A stretch of DNA of 64,000 nt. It comes from Leptolinea sp. UBA5203 (GTDB lineage: Bacteria > Chloroflexota > Anaerolineae > Anaerolineales > Anaerolineaceae). The stretch is taken from the NCBI GenBank assembly GCA_002412765.1, contig DHVR01000021.1, forward strand, positions 17,886-81,885, in the 5' to 3' direction. Both the position numbers and the translations under genes were made by a program. Of this stretch, positions 25,862 to 34,925 are shown piece after piece; the stretch's first letter is position 1; each line of letters opens with the position of its first letter. The notes beneath the pieces are model-generated. The model did no database searches. It saw only the letters and a program-made list of their open reading frames with translations, and was not told the origin of the DNA.

Positions 25862-27292
25862 TTACCCTCCTACCTGAATGTCTTGGAAGCGGGCAGGAGC
25901 CGTGCCATGGCCCAGATGAACAATCTGCGAGGGTTCCCCTTTTCCGCAAACCGGCACGCCCCACAAATGCCACTCGCTTGCATTGGCGACCGCATCGCAG
26001 GCATTCCAAAAGTTCGGGGTTATTCCGCTATACCGCAAGTTCTTCACCATCGCACCGACCTGCCCATTTTTTACTTCCCAGGCTATTTCCGGGGCAAATT
26101 CAAAATTCAGGCGTTTATCGTCAATACTGTAAGTTTTTACGGTTTTGATAAAATAACCATCCTCGGTAGAGGAAATCATCTCAGCCAGAGAGGAATCGCC
26201 TGGCTCCAGATTGATATTGGTCATGCGTACCAGAGGATAACGCTGCCAGCCATCTGCGCGCATAGTACCACTCACTGGCAAATTTAATTGAGCAGCGGTT
26301 TCCCGACTGGATAAATAATTCGTCAGAATGCCGTCCTTAATCAGGTCCACCCGTTTAGCAGGAGCGCCTTCATCATCGTAACCGAAACTCCCCAATCCGC
26401 CTTTTAATGTGGCGTCCGCGGTGATATTCACCACCGGCGAACCGTAGGCAAAATTCCCCAGTTTTTCTGGGGTGGCAAAACTGGTTCCGGCATAACTGGC
26501 CTCACTGCCCAACACCCGATCCACTTCCAGGGCATGGCCAATACTTTCGTGCACCATCAAGGTCAATAAGGAATCGTCAATAATCAGGGTTGTTTTACCG
26601 GTTTTACAGGGTTTGGCATGCAGCAAGGCGACTGCCTCGGCGGCACATTGCGCAGCCCCTTCCACCAGGTGATTTCCCAGCACTTTTTCATACCCAGCTG
26701 TGCCGTAATCCCCCTGAAACGAGGCTGGGAAGGAGCGAAACTGGACTTCATTGCCGTCTGCTGCCAGGGCAACGATGCCAGCTCCACTCTCGATGCTGTT
26801 TTGTTCAATCAAAGCCCCTTCCGTGGAGGCAAAAAGTTGATCAATAAAATAGAACCCCATGCTGGCTTTACGCTGGGTAATGCCAGGCTGGCGTGCCATC
26901 TGCTCATCGGCCGCTTTTAACAACGCAATGCGTTCTTCAAAGCTTACTGTCCGCGGGTCAATCTCATAAGAAGACTGCCAATGATCCCGGATGACGGGAA
27001 TTTCCGCAAGTTGGACAGGCTGTCCGATCAAGCGAGCACTTTGCGTGGCAATAGCGATGGCTTGTTTGACTGCCCATTCGCCGTTGGCAAAATCATGCGT
27101 TGCCGCGAAACCCCAGGCACCATTGACGAGCACACGCACACCCAGACCGCGATCCGATTGTCCGATCACTTCCTCAACAGCGCCATTCCACATGACGATA
27201 TTTTCACTGGATCGTTCGACAATCCTTGCGTCCGCGTAGCTGGCACCCAAAGACTGTGCCAGGCCAAGCAATTTTTCCAGCTTACTTTCCAT
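25862..27292 (-). CDS. tldD: TldD-like metalloprotease (catalytic subunit)
   Basis: 476 aa from ATG 27292, chosen because GGAG lies 9 nt upstream; an ATG at 27301 abuts the RBS. The zinc motif HESIGH (about residues 247-252) lies within MVHESIGHALEVDRVLG. The later segment GNLEPGDSS-like region and NFEFAPEIAWEVKNGQVG (about 410) match TldD. It is partnered with the TldE gene immediately downstream. Here the pair lies between an amidohydrolase gene and an ABC peptide-importer gene, so it probably has a degradative role rather than maturing a peptide antibiotic; no precursor gene is visible nearby. Confidence 0.9.
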   Translation of the reverse strand: MESKLEKLLGLAQSLGASYADARIVERSSENIVMWNGAVEEVIGQSDRGLGVRVLVNGAWGFAATHDFANGEWAVKQAIAIATQSARLIGQPVQLAEIPVIRDHWQSSYEIDPRTVSFEERIALLKAADEQMARQPGITQRKASMGFYFIDQLFASTEGALIEQNSIESGAGIVALAADGNEVQFRSFPASFQGDYGTAGYEKVLGNHLVEGAAQCAAEAVALLHAKPCKTGKTTLIIDDSLLTLMVHESIGHALEVDRVLGSEASYAGTSFATPEKLGNFAYGSPVVNITADATLKGGLGSFGYDDEGAPAKRVDLIKDGILTNYLSSRETAAQLNLPVSGTMRADGWQRYPLVRMTNINLEPGDSSLAEMISSTEDGYFIKTVKTYSIDDKRLNFEFAPEIAWEVKNGQVGAMVKNLRYSGITPNFWNACDAVANASEWHLWGVPVCGKGEPSQIVHLGHGTAPARFQDIQVGG

Positions 27293-27341
27293 AACGTGCA
27301 TCTCCGTTGCAATGGTGAATGTCTTATTGGAGGAAACGTTT

Positions 27342-28571
27342 TTAAACGAGCTGTTTACCTTCTTTAAAGGTCATACGGACATTTTCTAATGCAGAAAGAT
27401 CCGTTAAAGGATTTCCATCTACAACAATCACATCAGCTAACTTACCAACTTCCAGGGAGCCTAATTTCTTTTCCAAATGAGTCAGGTTGGCGGCAACGAT
27501 GGTGGCGCTGCGAATGGCGCCGTAATTACCATCCACCACGCCCAACTTAATCATGTACTTCATTTCAGGCACAACTACATTGTGCTGGACAACAGGGCTG
27601 CCTGCATCCGTGCCAAAAGCGATCGGAACACCGGCTTTGGCAGCCTTGACAAGACTGTCATAACTGCTGGTATTTTCCATGGCTTTCTGGCGTTCCAGAA
27701 TTTTCCATTCGGGGATGTTGTATTTTCTGGCGACTTCCGCCTGGCTTTGCATGACCACAGCTGAAAAGGTGGTTACAATCGGAACCTTGCGATCCAGCAA
27801 AAGTTGAATGGTCTCGTCTGACATTTTTCCGCCATGTTCGATGACATCAATGCCAGCCTTGACGACACGGGAAATACATTCATCAAATGTGGCGTGCGCA
27901 GTAGTGGGTAAGCCATTACGATGGGCTTCATCAATGACGGCGAATAATTCTTCGTCGGTAAATTCCAATAAATCATGGCAGGCCATGATTTTGATCAAAT
28001 CCGCGCCGCCCTTCACCTGGTCCCGTACAGCTCGGCGCATCTCATCGGGTCCGGAAGCTTCCCGGCACACCCAGTAAGTATGTCCGCCGGTTTGTACGAT
28101 GGATTCACCGGTGATCAATAAACGCGGTCCGGGGAAGATGCCCTGCTCCACAGCTTGTTTGGTAGCGAAATTGGATTTATTAACGCCCAAATCTCGCACC
28201 GTGGTAATGCCGGAGCGTAGGCTTATCAGCATATTGCCGGCAGCTTTGTAAGCGGCAATTTCCGGGCTGTCAAACATGGATTGGTTGGCCAGGTCATGGA
28301 TACCATCCCAGGATAAATGGGCATGGCAGTTGAACATGCCGGGTAAAATGGTGCCGTTCGTTTCGATAACTTCAATCCCTGCGGTGTTGGACAGCTCAGA
28401 GGCTCTGCCGACAGCCTTAATTTTGCCTTCAGCAATTTCGACAAACCCTTGTTCAATCACTTCATTGCCTACACAGGTTAAAACCCGGCCTTTGAAAATC
28501 AAATGGCGGGTAGGAATATCAAACATAGGTTTAGTAATTTTAGAAAATCTCCAGGCAGCTTGTTCAGGCAT
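27342..28571 (-). CDS. Metal-dependent amidohydrolase 1 (imidazolonepropionase/Xaa-Pro dipeptidase-like)
   Basis: 409 aa from ATG 28571 (GGAGATGG upstream; the in-frame ATG at 28622 overlaps the operator and has no RBS). Amidohydrolase superfamily: HAHLSWDG (HxH, about 84-91), a Lys in LIKIMACHD (about 188) that is probably carboxylated, His in TAHATFDE and EHGGK (about 220-240), and the Asp of FGTDAGSP (about 318). Members of this subgroup cleave dipeptides with C-terminal Pro, Arg or similar, or cyclic amides. It is the first gene of the longest operon (28571 to about 13974) and lies behind two GntR motifs. Confidence 0.85.
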   Translation of the reverse strand: MPEQAAWRFSKITKPMFDIPTRHLIFKGRVLTCVGNEVIEQGFVEIAEGKIKAVGRASELSNTAGIEVIETNGTILPGMFNCHAHLSWDGIHDLANQSMFDSPEIAAYKAAGNMLISLRSGITTVRDLGVNKSNFATKQAVEQGIFPGPRLLITGESIVQTGGHTYWVCREASGPDEMRRAVRDQVKGGADLIKIMACHDLLEFTDEELFAVIDEAHRNGLPTTAHATFDECISRVVKAGIDVIEHGGKMSDETIQLLLDRKVPIVTTFSAVVMQSQAEVARKYNIPEWKILERQKAMENTSSYDSLVKAAKAGVPIAFGTDAGSPVVQHNVVVPEMKYMIKLGVVDGNYGAIRSATIVAANLTHLEKKLGSLEVGKLADVIVVDGNPLTDLSALENVRMTFKEGKQLV

Positions 28572-28590
28572 AATCCATCTCCATATTGTA

Positions 28591-28623
28591 ATTGTAGATA
28601 ATATACAGTCTATTGTAGACAAT
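28591..28623 (-). promoter_or_regulatory. Paired GntR-type operators upstream of amidohydrolase 1
   Basis: A full motif GTCTATTGTAGACAAT (28608-28623) and a second near-copy ATTGTAGATAAT (28591-28602), spaced 21 bp, i.e. two helical turns. On the minus strand the full motif carries TACAAT as a possible -10 box. Confidence 0.75.
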
Positions 28624-28648
28624 CCATATTAATAAAAACAAAAAATCA

Positions 28649-28668
28649 GAATCAGGAATCCCTGATTC
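28649..28668 (-). terminator. Intrinsic terminator of the gntR gene
   Basis: Perfect 8-bp stem GAATCAGG/CCTGATTC with a 4-nt loop, followed on the minus strand by T-runs, 9 bp after the regulator stop. It separates gntR from the amidohydrolase operon. Confidence 0.8.
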
Positions 28669-28676
28669 CTATTTCC

Positions 28677-29369
28677 TTACTCTGTCGCGTGAATAAAGGT
28701 TAAGGCATTAATGGCCCGGGTGCGGCCATCCAAAATGTGTTCAGATAATTTCTTCTCTGCTGTGACCAAGTCTTTCGTTTTAAACGCATTAAGGATGGTT
28801 TGATGCCATTGTGCTGGTTCATGCGGGTAGCGGTAATGAGTTTTACTGGTGACGCCGATCAATAATTGTGTCTGCATACGAATGCTTTTCCAGGTGGAAT
28901 ACAATCGGCTGTGATCCGCCAGGGAACAAATATATTCATGAAAATACATATCCAGGTTGGTAATGGATTCGCTGTCGTCCTGCCGCACCATGGCTTCATC
29001 CAGGTCATCCACCAAACGCTGCAAATTATCAAGGTCCTGCGTCGTGCAGCGCTCCATCGCTCGCCGCATGGCGCCAATTTCCAACAGAAGGCGGAAACTG
29101 TAAATCTCATCAATGTCTTTATTGGTGAAATCCACCACGAAATTTCCACGGCGGGGAATATTGACCACCAAGCCTTCACGCTCCAAAGCAGAAAGCACTT
29201 CCCGCACAGGCGCGCGGCTAACCCCCATCTCGGTGGCAATCGTGGATTCGATCAAGCGTTCCCCCGGCTGAAAACGGCCTTTGATAATCGCAGAACGGAC
29301 TTCTTTCTCGATTTGCTCACGTAGATTCAAACTGACAATTGGGCGCATTTTACGAGGTTCTGAATCCAA
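28677..29369 (-). CDS. GntR-family (FadR/FCD-type) transcriptional regulator, TTG start
   Basis: 230 aa starting at TTG 29369, supported by AGGAGG 5 nt upstream. The N-terminal winged helix-turn-helix (about 12-80) includes GERLIESTIATEMGVSRAPVREVLSALEREGLV. The C-terminal FCD domain (about 85-215) keeps the usual metal or ligand site: Asp140, His144, His189 and His211. FadR-type regulators bind operators with a GT-NN-AC core, which matches the motif found upstream of this gene and of four other local units. It is probably a repressor released by a carboxylate or amino-acid-like inducer; inducer identity is unknown. It has its own terminator and operator, so it is autoregulated (inference). 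Confidence 0.92.
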   Translation of the reverse strand: MDSEPRKMRPIVSLNLREQIEKEVRSAIIKGRFQPGERLIESTIATEMGVSRAPVREVLSALEREGLVVNIPRRGNFVVDFTNKDIDEIYSFRLLLEIGAMRRAMERCTTQDLDNLQRLVDDLDEAMVRQDDSESITNLDMYFHEYICSLADHSRLYSTWKSIRMQTQLLIGVTSKTHYRYPHEPAQWHQTILNAFKTKDLVTAEKKLSEHILDGRTRAINALTFIHATE

Positions 29370-29390
29370 CGTATCCTCCTGGATATATCA

Positions 29391-29406
29391 GTCGATTGTC
29401 GACAAT
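29391..29406 (-). promoter_or_regulatory. GntR-type operator upstream of gntR (autoregulation)
   Basis: GTCGATTGTCGACAAT, containing the perfect palindromes GTCGATTGTCGAC and ATTGTCGACAAT. It ends 22 bp before the TTG start. It is the most symmetric of the five copies. Confidence 0.75.
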
Positions 29407-29572
29407 ACTTATATTTATCTTAACATTTTTAACCGGCATTGTCAATCGACCGTATTTGAAATTTTCTTTCCTTATTCACTTTTGTAAAACCTTCTCATAT
29501 TTTACCGTAAAGAATCATTTAGTATTTAATCAAATGCGCACCCAAAACTCAAGTTCTTCCTGTGCAAGAAAA

Positions 29573-30628
29573 TCACAGTGAAAATGGGATTCCATTTTCA
29601 ATACATAACTCGTGTAATCGCTCCAGGGTTTCCAAATCCACCGGGATGCCCTGTTCCAGGCGCTCCTGCATGCGGCGATGCTCCAGTTCTCCGGGCAGCA
29701 GAATTTCTCCATCCGGTTGAATGGGTTGGGCTTGCTTTACCTGATCCACAAACTGCGCCAGTCGGGATTCAAATTCAGCAGGTTCCATATAGGCCGAAGG
29801 ATCCAGTGCAATTAAGGTATGCCCTACACCCAAATCCTGCAGATCGGTGAACGTATCCCTGCCGAATTTTGAACCTGACAGGACTCCTGAGATAACATCC
29901 GTCATAAAACTGAGGCCGGACCCCTTGAATTCTCCAATGGGCAATTGCAATCCATCCAATAACTCAGCCGGGTCAGTGGACGGTTTGCCCTCTTTGGTCA
30001 TGGCCCAGGTAATCGGCACAGAGCGTCCCTCGCGATAGGCCAGACGGATCATCCCCTGACCGGACATGGTCAGGGCCATATCCAGAATTATATTGAAATC
30101 ATTTTTCCGTGGAACAGCGATACCCCAGGGATTGGTACCCAACACACCAGTCTTTGCTCCCCAGGGAGCCATCTCAGGCCCGGCATTGGTGAAGGCGATG
30201 CCGATCATGCCGGCTTCTGCAGCCATGTTGGCATAATAACCGGAAGTGCCGTAATGATTACTGTTGCGCACCAAAACGCAGGCAATACCTGTCCGTTTTG
30301 CTTTTTCGATCGACTTCTGCATGGCCATGGTGGCAGCCACAAATCCGGAACCTTTGTTGGCATCCAGTAAAGCGGTGGCGGGACGTTCTTTTAAATACGT
30401 CATGGTCACGCCGGGTTTGATGCCGCCCTCTTTAATTTGGCGCGTGTGGCGCAGGAGCTTTTCCAGCCCCTGCCCCTGCGCAGGAATCCAACGCATAGCA
30501 CCGTAGATCACGGCATTTACATTGAAATCCACTTCATCGAATCGATCACCCAATGCCAATAAATACTCGCGTACGAATTTTCTCAATACGGCTTCGGAAT
30601 AACGCTTAAATTGCACTATGTCTACCAT
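29573..30628 (-). CDS. Malate/L-lactate dehydrogenase-like (Ldh_2) NAD(P)-dependent oxidoreductase
   Basis: 351 aa, Ldh_2/YlbC family with a non-Rossmann NAD(P) fold. Visible are RNSNHYGTSGYYANMA (catalytic His, about 117), FTNAGPEMAPWGAKTGVLGTNPWGIAVPR (about 145-173) and FKGSGLSFMTDVISGVLSG (about 230). Family members reduce 2-oxoacids, ureidoglycolate or cyclic imino acids such as delta1-piperideine-2-carboxylate. It follows the M20 gene by 18 bp as the last gene of the M20-C69-M24 operon. Which 2-oxoacid or imine it uses is open. Confidence 0.87.
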   Translation of the reverse strand: MVDIVQFKRYSEAVLRKFVREYLLALGDRFDEVDFNVNAVIYGAMRWIPAQGQGLEKLLRHTRQIKEGGIKPGVTMTYLKERPATALLDANKGSGFVAATMAMQKSIEKAKRTGIACVLVRNSNHYGTSGYYANMAAEAGMIGIAFTNAGPEMAPWGAKTGVLGTNPWGIAVPRKNDFNIILDMALTMSGQGMIRLAYREGRSVPITWAMTKEGKPSTDPAELLDGLQLPIGEFKGSGLSFMTDVISGVLSGSKFGRDTFTDLQDLGVGHTLIALDPSAYMEPAEFESRLAQFVDQVKQAQPIQPDGEILLPGELEHRRMQERLEQGIPVDLETLERLHELCIENGIPFSL

Positions 30629-30646
30629 TAATAGTCTCCTTACCTG

Positions 30647-32029
30647 CTAAGCCTTTTCCATCTGCCCATATTCCCACATGATTGCCGCGGCATATTTGAT
30701 CCCCTGGATGTAAGAATCCAGGCCAATATTTTCATTGGGCGCGTGCAGGTTGCAATCCGGTGTAGCGAAACCGGTCAGGACAGTCGGCATCCAGACGTGT
30801 TTTAAAATCACACCTTCTGCACTCACCCCATTGACCACCGGCGGCTTGCCATAAACCAGCATGGCGGCTTTAATAACCGCCTGACTGATGTCTTCCTTGA
30901 CGCTGATCTTGTACGGCGGTTCAGGGATATTTCCTTCAATGTGCAGTTCAATATGGCCAAAGCCGTGATCGTCCAGATGTTTGCGTAATTTTCTGGCCGC
31001 CTTCTCAGGATCGAGCATGGGGATCAAGCGAAAATCAATCTTCACCCGGGCTTCATTAGGCACAATGGTCTTGCTGCCCGGTCCCTGATATCCGGCAGTC
31101 ATGCCGCAGATGTTACAGGTGGGTTCATAAGCTCGTGCCTTGAGGGCATCAATGCCATCTCGACCCAGGGCAAACTCTTCCACGCCTAGATCGGCTTTCA
31201 TCTTGGAGAAATCGATGCGGCTGGCATTGGCTTCCAATTGGCCGATTTCTTCTTCGCCCAACTGCCACAAATCTTCGTACCAGCCATCAATTAAGATGTG
31301 ACGATTTTCATCCACCAGGGTGTTCAAGGCGCGCACCAATTCCCAAGCCGGCTGAGGCACCAGCGGGGCATTCAAACTGTGCACATCGCTCTTCGCCCCT
31401 CGAGCGATCAGCTCCACATACAACACACTCTTCAAGCCCAGGTCAATATCCGGGGTCAGCTCCGAGGCATTCAAGCCGCCATCCAGACAGTGCATGGCGT
31501 CCGCCCGTACCAATTCGGGATTCGCTTCAATGAAGGGTCCCAGATGAATGGAACCAATTTCCTCTTCGCCTTCGGTGATGAACTTTAAGCCCACCGGCAC
31601 ATCCCCGCTGACCTTCATCCAGGCTTTGGCCGCTTTGATAAAAGCCATCACGCCGGATTTATTGTCCGTGGCACCCCTACCCCAGATTTTTCCATCCGCG
31701 ATGGTGGCGCTGAAGGGCGGGTACACCCAGGCATCCAGGGGTTCCGGCGGCTGGACATCATAATGAGCGTAAGCCAGCATAGTCTTCTTGCTTTGCTTGC
31801 TGGGCTGGGCGCCAATCACACAGGGCGGTCCGTCCTGCAAAGGATAAGCCTTTGCCTCCAGACCGTCGTTGTGCATCAGTTCCACGACCAGATCCGCACA
31901 TTCTTTTTGTCCGATCTTCTGGGCACTGATACTGGGCTGCTGAACCAAACGCTGTAAATCCACGATGGCTTCTTCGCGATGGGCATCAATCCAGTCAAAT
32001 ACTTGTTGTAATTCTACCGGTATTTCCAT
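30647..32029 (-). CDS. M20 family dipeptidase 1
   Basis: 460 aa from ATG 32029 (AGAGGA upstream). M20 metal site is complete: HYDVQPP (His/Asp, about 89), GRGATDNKSG (bridging Asp, about 121), EGEEEIGS (catalytic Glu and metal Glu, about 155), the Asp of HCLDGG (about 182) and the terminal His of NLHAPNENIG (about 432). The lid/dimerisation domain lies between (about 210-330). Resembles carnosinase-like dipeptidases that cut short peptides with a free C-terminus. Paralogue at 38829-40208. Confidence 0.9.
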   Translation of the reverse strand: MEIPVELQQVFDWIDAHREEAIVDLQRLVQQPSISAQKIGQKECADLVVELMHNDGLEAKAYPLQDGPPCVIGAQPSKQSKKTMLAYAHYDVQPPEPLDAWVYPPFSATIADGKIWGRGATDNKSGVMAFIKAAKAWMKVSGDVPVGLKFITEGEEEIGSIHLGPFIEANPELVRADAMHCLDGGLNASELTPDIDLGLKSVLYVELIARGAKSDVHSLNAPLVPQPAWELVRALNTLVDENRHILIDGWYEDLWQLGEEEIGQLEANASRIDFSKMKADLGVEEFALGRDGIDALKARAYEPTCNICGMTAGYQGPGSKTIVPNEARVKIDFRLIPMLDPEKAARKLRKHLDDHGFGHIELHIEGNIPEPPYKISVKEDISQAVIKAAMLVYGKPPVVNGVSAEGVILKHVWMPTVLTGFATPDCNLHAPNENIGLDSYIQGIKYAAAIMWEYGQMEKA

Positions 32030-32055
32030 TTTATCCTCTTGCATGGTCAGTTATC

Positions 32056-33612
32056 CTAGTATACGCCTTTGTTCTTTTCCCAATCCGCTACAGGGATGTA
32101 GCCGATCAGGGTCTGAGGATTATTCAACTGGGCAATGCGGGTGTACAGCTTGACCAGCATCTCTTTTCCAAGGCTATACGCATCCGTGGCGATGCCGTTG
32201 GAATAATCCGTCAGGAAAGCAATGGCTTTGGCAGGTTCCTGCTTGGCATAGGCCAGGGCTATTTTTTCAATTTCTGTCTGACGTTCAAAATTACGATTGT
32301 CAAAGGCCGCCCAAACCGGCAGTACCAGTGGACTGTTGGCCTGGAAGAACAGATTCACCATATTGGTGATATTCTCATACAGCCAATAGGCGGAATTTTC
32401 CATGTATTCGCTGGTGGTCCCGGCATTTGCCGTTTGGTATTCTTTCGGGGTGCGCGTATTCTGGCAGTACCAGGGAATATGAGGACTGGTGGCACAGGCG
32501 GCCATACCAGCCCAGAAAACACCGCCCACTTCATTGGGCAGCCAGGATCGGGATTGCGTCACCCAGGAAGTGATGGTCTGTGGGCAGCCGATATTGCGGC
32601 TCTTGTTCCAGGCCGGGGACAGGCGATAAGTACCGGATTTGCCGTCAATCACGGTCGGATAAGCGGCGTCCTGAGTGTAGTATTCATCCAGTTCAGTGCC
32701 CTGATAGGTATCTTTTAGTAAATTCAGCATATCGCCAACCGTGATGGGTTTGGCGGGTTTGACGAACATAGGATATTCCTTAGTGGGTTCATAGGGATCC
32801 AGTTTGAGGGTGGGATTCAAAATGGAAATACCACGCCAAATGCGGTGAAGACTGTAGTAAGGTGTTTTCAAATCCCCGCGGGGGCGGCTGATTTCATTGG
32901 TGCCGTAAGCGCGGGAAGCATTGAAAGGCTGTCCGCTTTTGGGGTCCCATAAGCCATTCTTGATGGCAAAGGGAATCAAATCCGGGTCGCAGCGATAATT
33001 ATCGGAATCATCCGGGTTGATATCGGTGATGCGGAAGGAGTTGGCTTCCACCATGAAGCATTCATCCGGAATACGTACGGCAGCCCAGTGATACCCCTGA
33101 TATTGTTCCATCAACCAGGCTTCTTCAGGATCGGCCACGATATAGTTATCGGTACGTGAACCGTATTTTTCGGACATTTCGCCCAGAAATTCGATGGCTT
33201 CGCGGGCTGTCTTGCATCGTTCCAGGGCAATCGTCATCAAATAATCACCAATGGCGGTGGCCGGCCAGGGCGTGAGGCTGTCCACTTCAGGTTTAACCGG
33301 TCCGCCGGTACTGGCACCGACCGAAACCTGACATTCATTAATGCCGCCCAAAACCAGGGGCATATACTCTTCATTGGCCACAGTCACCACGGCGGTATAA
33401 GCCAGGGTTTCGTCGGCCTGATCCAGAACCACGCCCGGGCTCTTTTTGGTTTCCAACGAAGGGGGAATAACGATCTTCGTCCCTTTGGCATGCTTCATAT
33501 GTGGCACAGAAATCGTGCGGGTGGCTTCAGTGGAGGGGGCATCACAACCCCGGGCAACCAATACGGATCCATCAGCGGTAGCTTTTTTACCAGCAACTAA
33601 CATGTAACACAT
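32056..33612 (-). CDS. C69 family dipeptidase 1 (PepD-type Ntn hydrolase)
   Basis: 518 aa when started at ATG 33612, which places Cys at position 2 so that Met removal exposes the N-terminal nucleophile. The paralogue at 37266-38801 starts the same way; an ATG one codon upstream is the alternative. N-terminal CYMLVAGKKATADGSVLVARGCD is the C69 signature, followed by QVSVGASTGG (about 93), DNYIVADPEEAWLMEQYQGYHWAAVRIPDE (about 155-184) and FFAKNG-like SFRITDI. No signal peptide, so cytoplasmic. Expected to cleave dipeptides with broad specificity. Lies between the MFS and M20 genes. Confidence 0.9.
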   Translation of the reverse strand: MCYMLVAGKKATADGSVLVARGCDAPSTEATRTISVPHMKHAKGTKIVIPPSLETKKSPGVVLDQADETLAYTAVVTVANEEYMPLVLGGINECQVSVGASTGGPVKPEVDSLTPWPATAIGDYLMTIALERCKTAREAIEFLGEMSEKYGSRTDNYIVADPEEAWLMEQYQGYHWAAVRIPDECFMVEANSFRITDINPDDSDNYRCDPDLIPFAIKNGLWDPKSGQPFNASRAYGTNEISRPRGDLKTPYYSLHRIWRGISILNPTLKLDPYEPTKEYPMFVKPAKPITVGDMLNLLKDTYQGTELDEYYTQDAAYPTVIDGKSGTYRLSPAWNKSRNIGCPQTITSWVTQSRSWLPNEVGGVFWAGMAACATSPHIPWYCQNTRTPKEYQTANAGTTSEYMENSAYWLYENITNMVNLFFQANSPLVLPVWAAFDNRNFERQTEIEKIALAYAKQEPAKAIAFLTDYSNGIATDAYSLGKEMLVKLYTRIAQLNNPQTLIGYIPVADWEKNKGVY

Positions 33613-33647
33613 CATTCACCTCGTGAGAACTAGAATAGATTTAACCA

Positions 33648-34871
33648 TTAGAGCGTACTTCGGCGTAAGGTAACCACAAACGCCGGCAGGGTCAGCTTTG
33701 GAATTACCCATAGCGTGGCCGCGTAGAAGACAAGAATAAAAACAGGAATCATCACAATGGCCGTGGAAAGATCGGCCCAAAAGGCCAACCAGCCGGCCAC
33801 AAATGGCCCAATACTCTGGGCAATGGAAAGTACCACCGTATAAATACTGATCCGTCGGCTTACCAGATCAGAATCAATGCTGCCATCCAGCGCCAGGGCG
33901 GCGGTAGTTACGCGCGTGGTGCCAAAGGCCAGACCCATCAAACCTATAACGGCCAACAATCCGGCGCCCAACCCCACAAAGGGCAGCAGCATGGCGCTGA
34001 CGGATAAACCGCCGATGCCCCAATGCGTCACCTTCTGAGCATTGATGCGTGCCAGAATCTGCCCCGAAAAGGGACGGATGGTGGCAGCCAGGATCATTTT
34101 CAATCCGGAAAGAAAGCCGATCATCGAAAGGGTTAAGCCCTTGCTGATGGCGTATAAAGGGAAGAGGGTATCAAAAATGACGATGATACTGGACATGGCA
34201 AATCCACCCACGATGCCAAACAACCAGACATACGGTTTGCCGGAATCGAATCCGGCGGCATTCTGCGGCGTTTGATCCATGGTAGTACTAACAGCCTTAC
34301 GCTTCACCTGGTCGGATAAGAAGCCAGCCGCCAAGCCGACTAACGCAATACATATCGCGCTGAACAGGAAAGCCCAATGGAAATCAATTTTATCCGCGAT
34401 CAAACCAGCCAGATAAGCGCCGATCCCGTTCCCGGCAGCTATCCCAGCCGTATACAGCCCTACCGCAAATCCGGGATGGATGCGGTCCGGTCGGCGTTCC
34501 AGCGCGACGGCGTAGAGAATGACAATCATCACGCCGATACCGGCAGCATTCAGACTGATGCCAATCCAGATGCCGCTGAATTGCGGCAGGCCAGCCAGGA
34601 TCAGCGTACCCAACGTTTGAACCAGAATCGCGCTGATGATAATGGGGCGTACCTGCCTGCCTTTGTAATAAAAGCCGGAGATCAGCACAAAAACCGCTTC
34701 CAGAATCGAGAGCAGCGCCATGGCGGAACCAATCATTTGCACCGGCTTTTGGATGGATTCCAGGTAGGTGACGATCAGAAACAGAAAAGCTCCCTGTCCG
34801 GTGGCTAGCAGAAAAATCATCGCCAGGCAAAGATAGAATGTGTTGCGCAATTTCGGTGAATCGTTTTCCAT
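33648..34871 (-). CDS. MFS transporter
   Basis: 407 aa from ATG 34871 (AAAGGT 9 nt upstream; ATGs at 34904-34907 lack a clear RBS). Twelve hydrophobic segments in two six-helix halves with a cytoplasmic loop near residues 180-205 (SDQVKRKAVSTTMDQ). A major-facilitator permease, either importer of a related substrate or exporter of a product such as an amino acid. It sits between an M24 gene and a C69 gene in the same operon, so it is the only non-ABC transporter in the catabolic block. Subfamily not recognised. Confidence 0.82.
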   Translation of the reverse strand: MENDSPKLRNTFYLCLAMIFLLATGQGAFLFLIVTYLESIQKPVQMIGSAMALLSILEAVFVLISGFYYKGRQVRPIIISAILVQTLGTLILAGLPQFSGIWIGISLNAAGIGVMIVILYAVALERRPDRIHPGFAVGLYTAGIAAGNGIGAYLAGLIADKIDFHWAFLFSAICIALVGLAAGFLSDQVKRKAVSTTMDQTPQNAAGFDSGKPYVWLFGIVGGFAMSSIIVIFDTLFPLYAISKGLTLSMIGFLSGLKMILAATIRPFSGQILARINAQKVTHWGIGGLSVSAMLLPFVGLGAGLLAVIGLMGLAFGTTRVTTAALALDGSIDSDLVSRRISIYTVVLSIAQSIGPFVAGWLAFWADLSTAIVMIPVFILVFYAATLWVIPKLTLPAFVVTLRRSTL

Positions 34872-34925
34872 TAAGATAATACCTTTAATTTTTTTTGCAT
34901 TCATCAAAATTCATCAGAGCCAAGT

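Noticed and set aside
24490..27292. TldD/TldE as part of a RiPP biosynthetic cluster
   Set aside because: No precursor-like small gene, cyclodehydratase, YcaO or radical SAM enzyme is visible; all neighbours are uptake and degradation genes.
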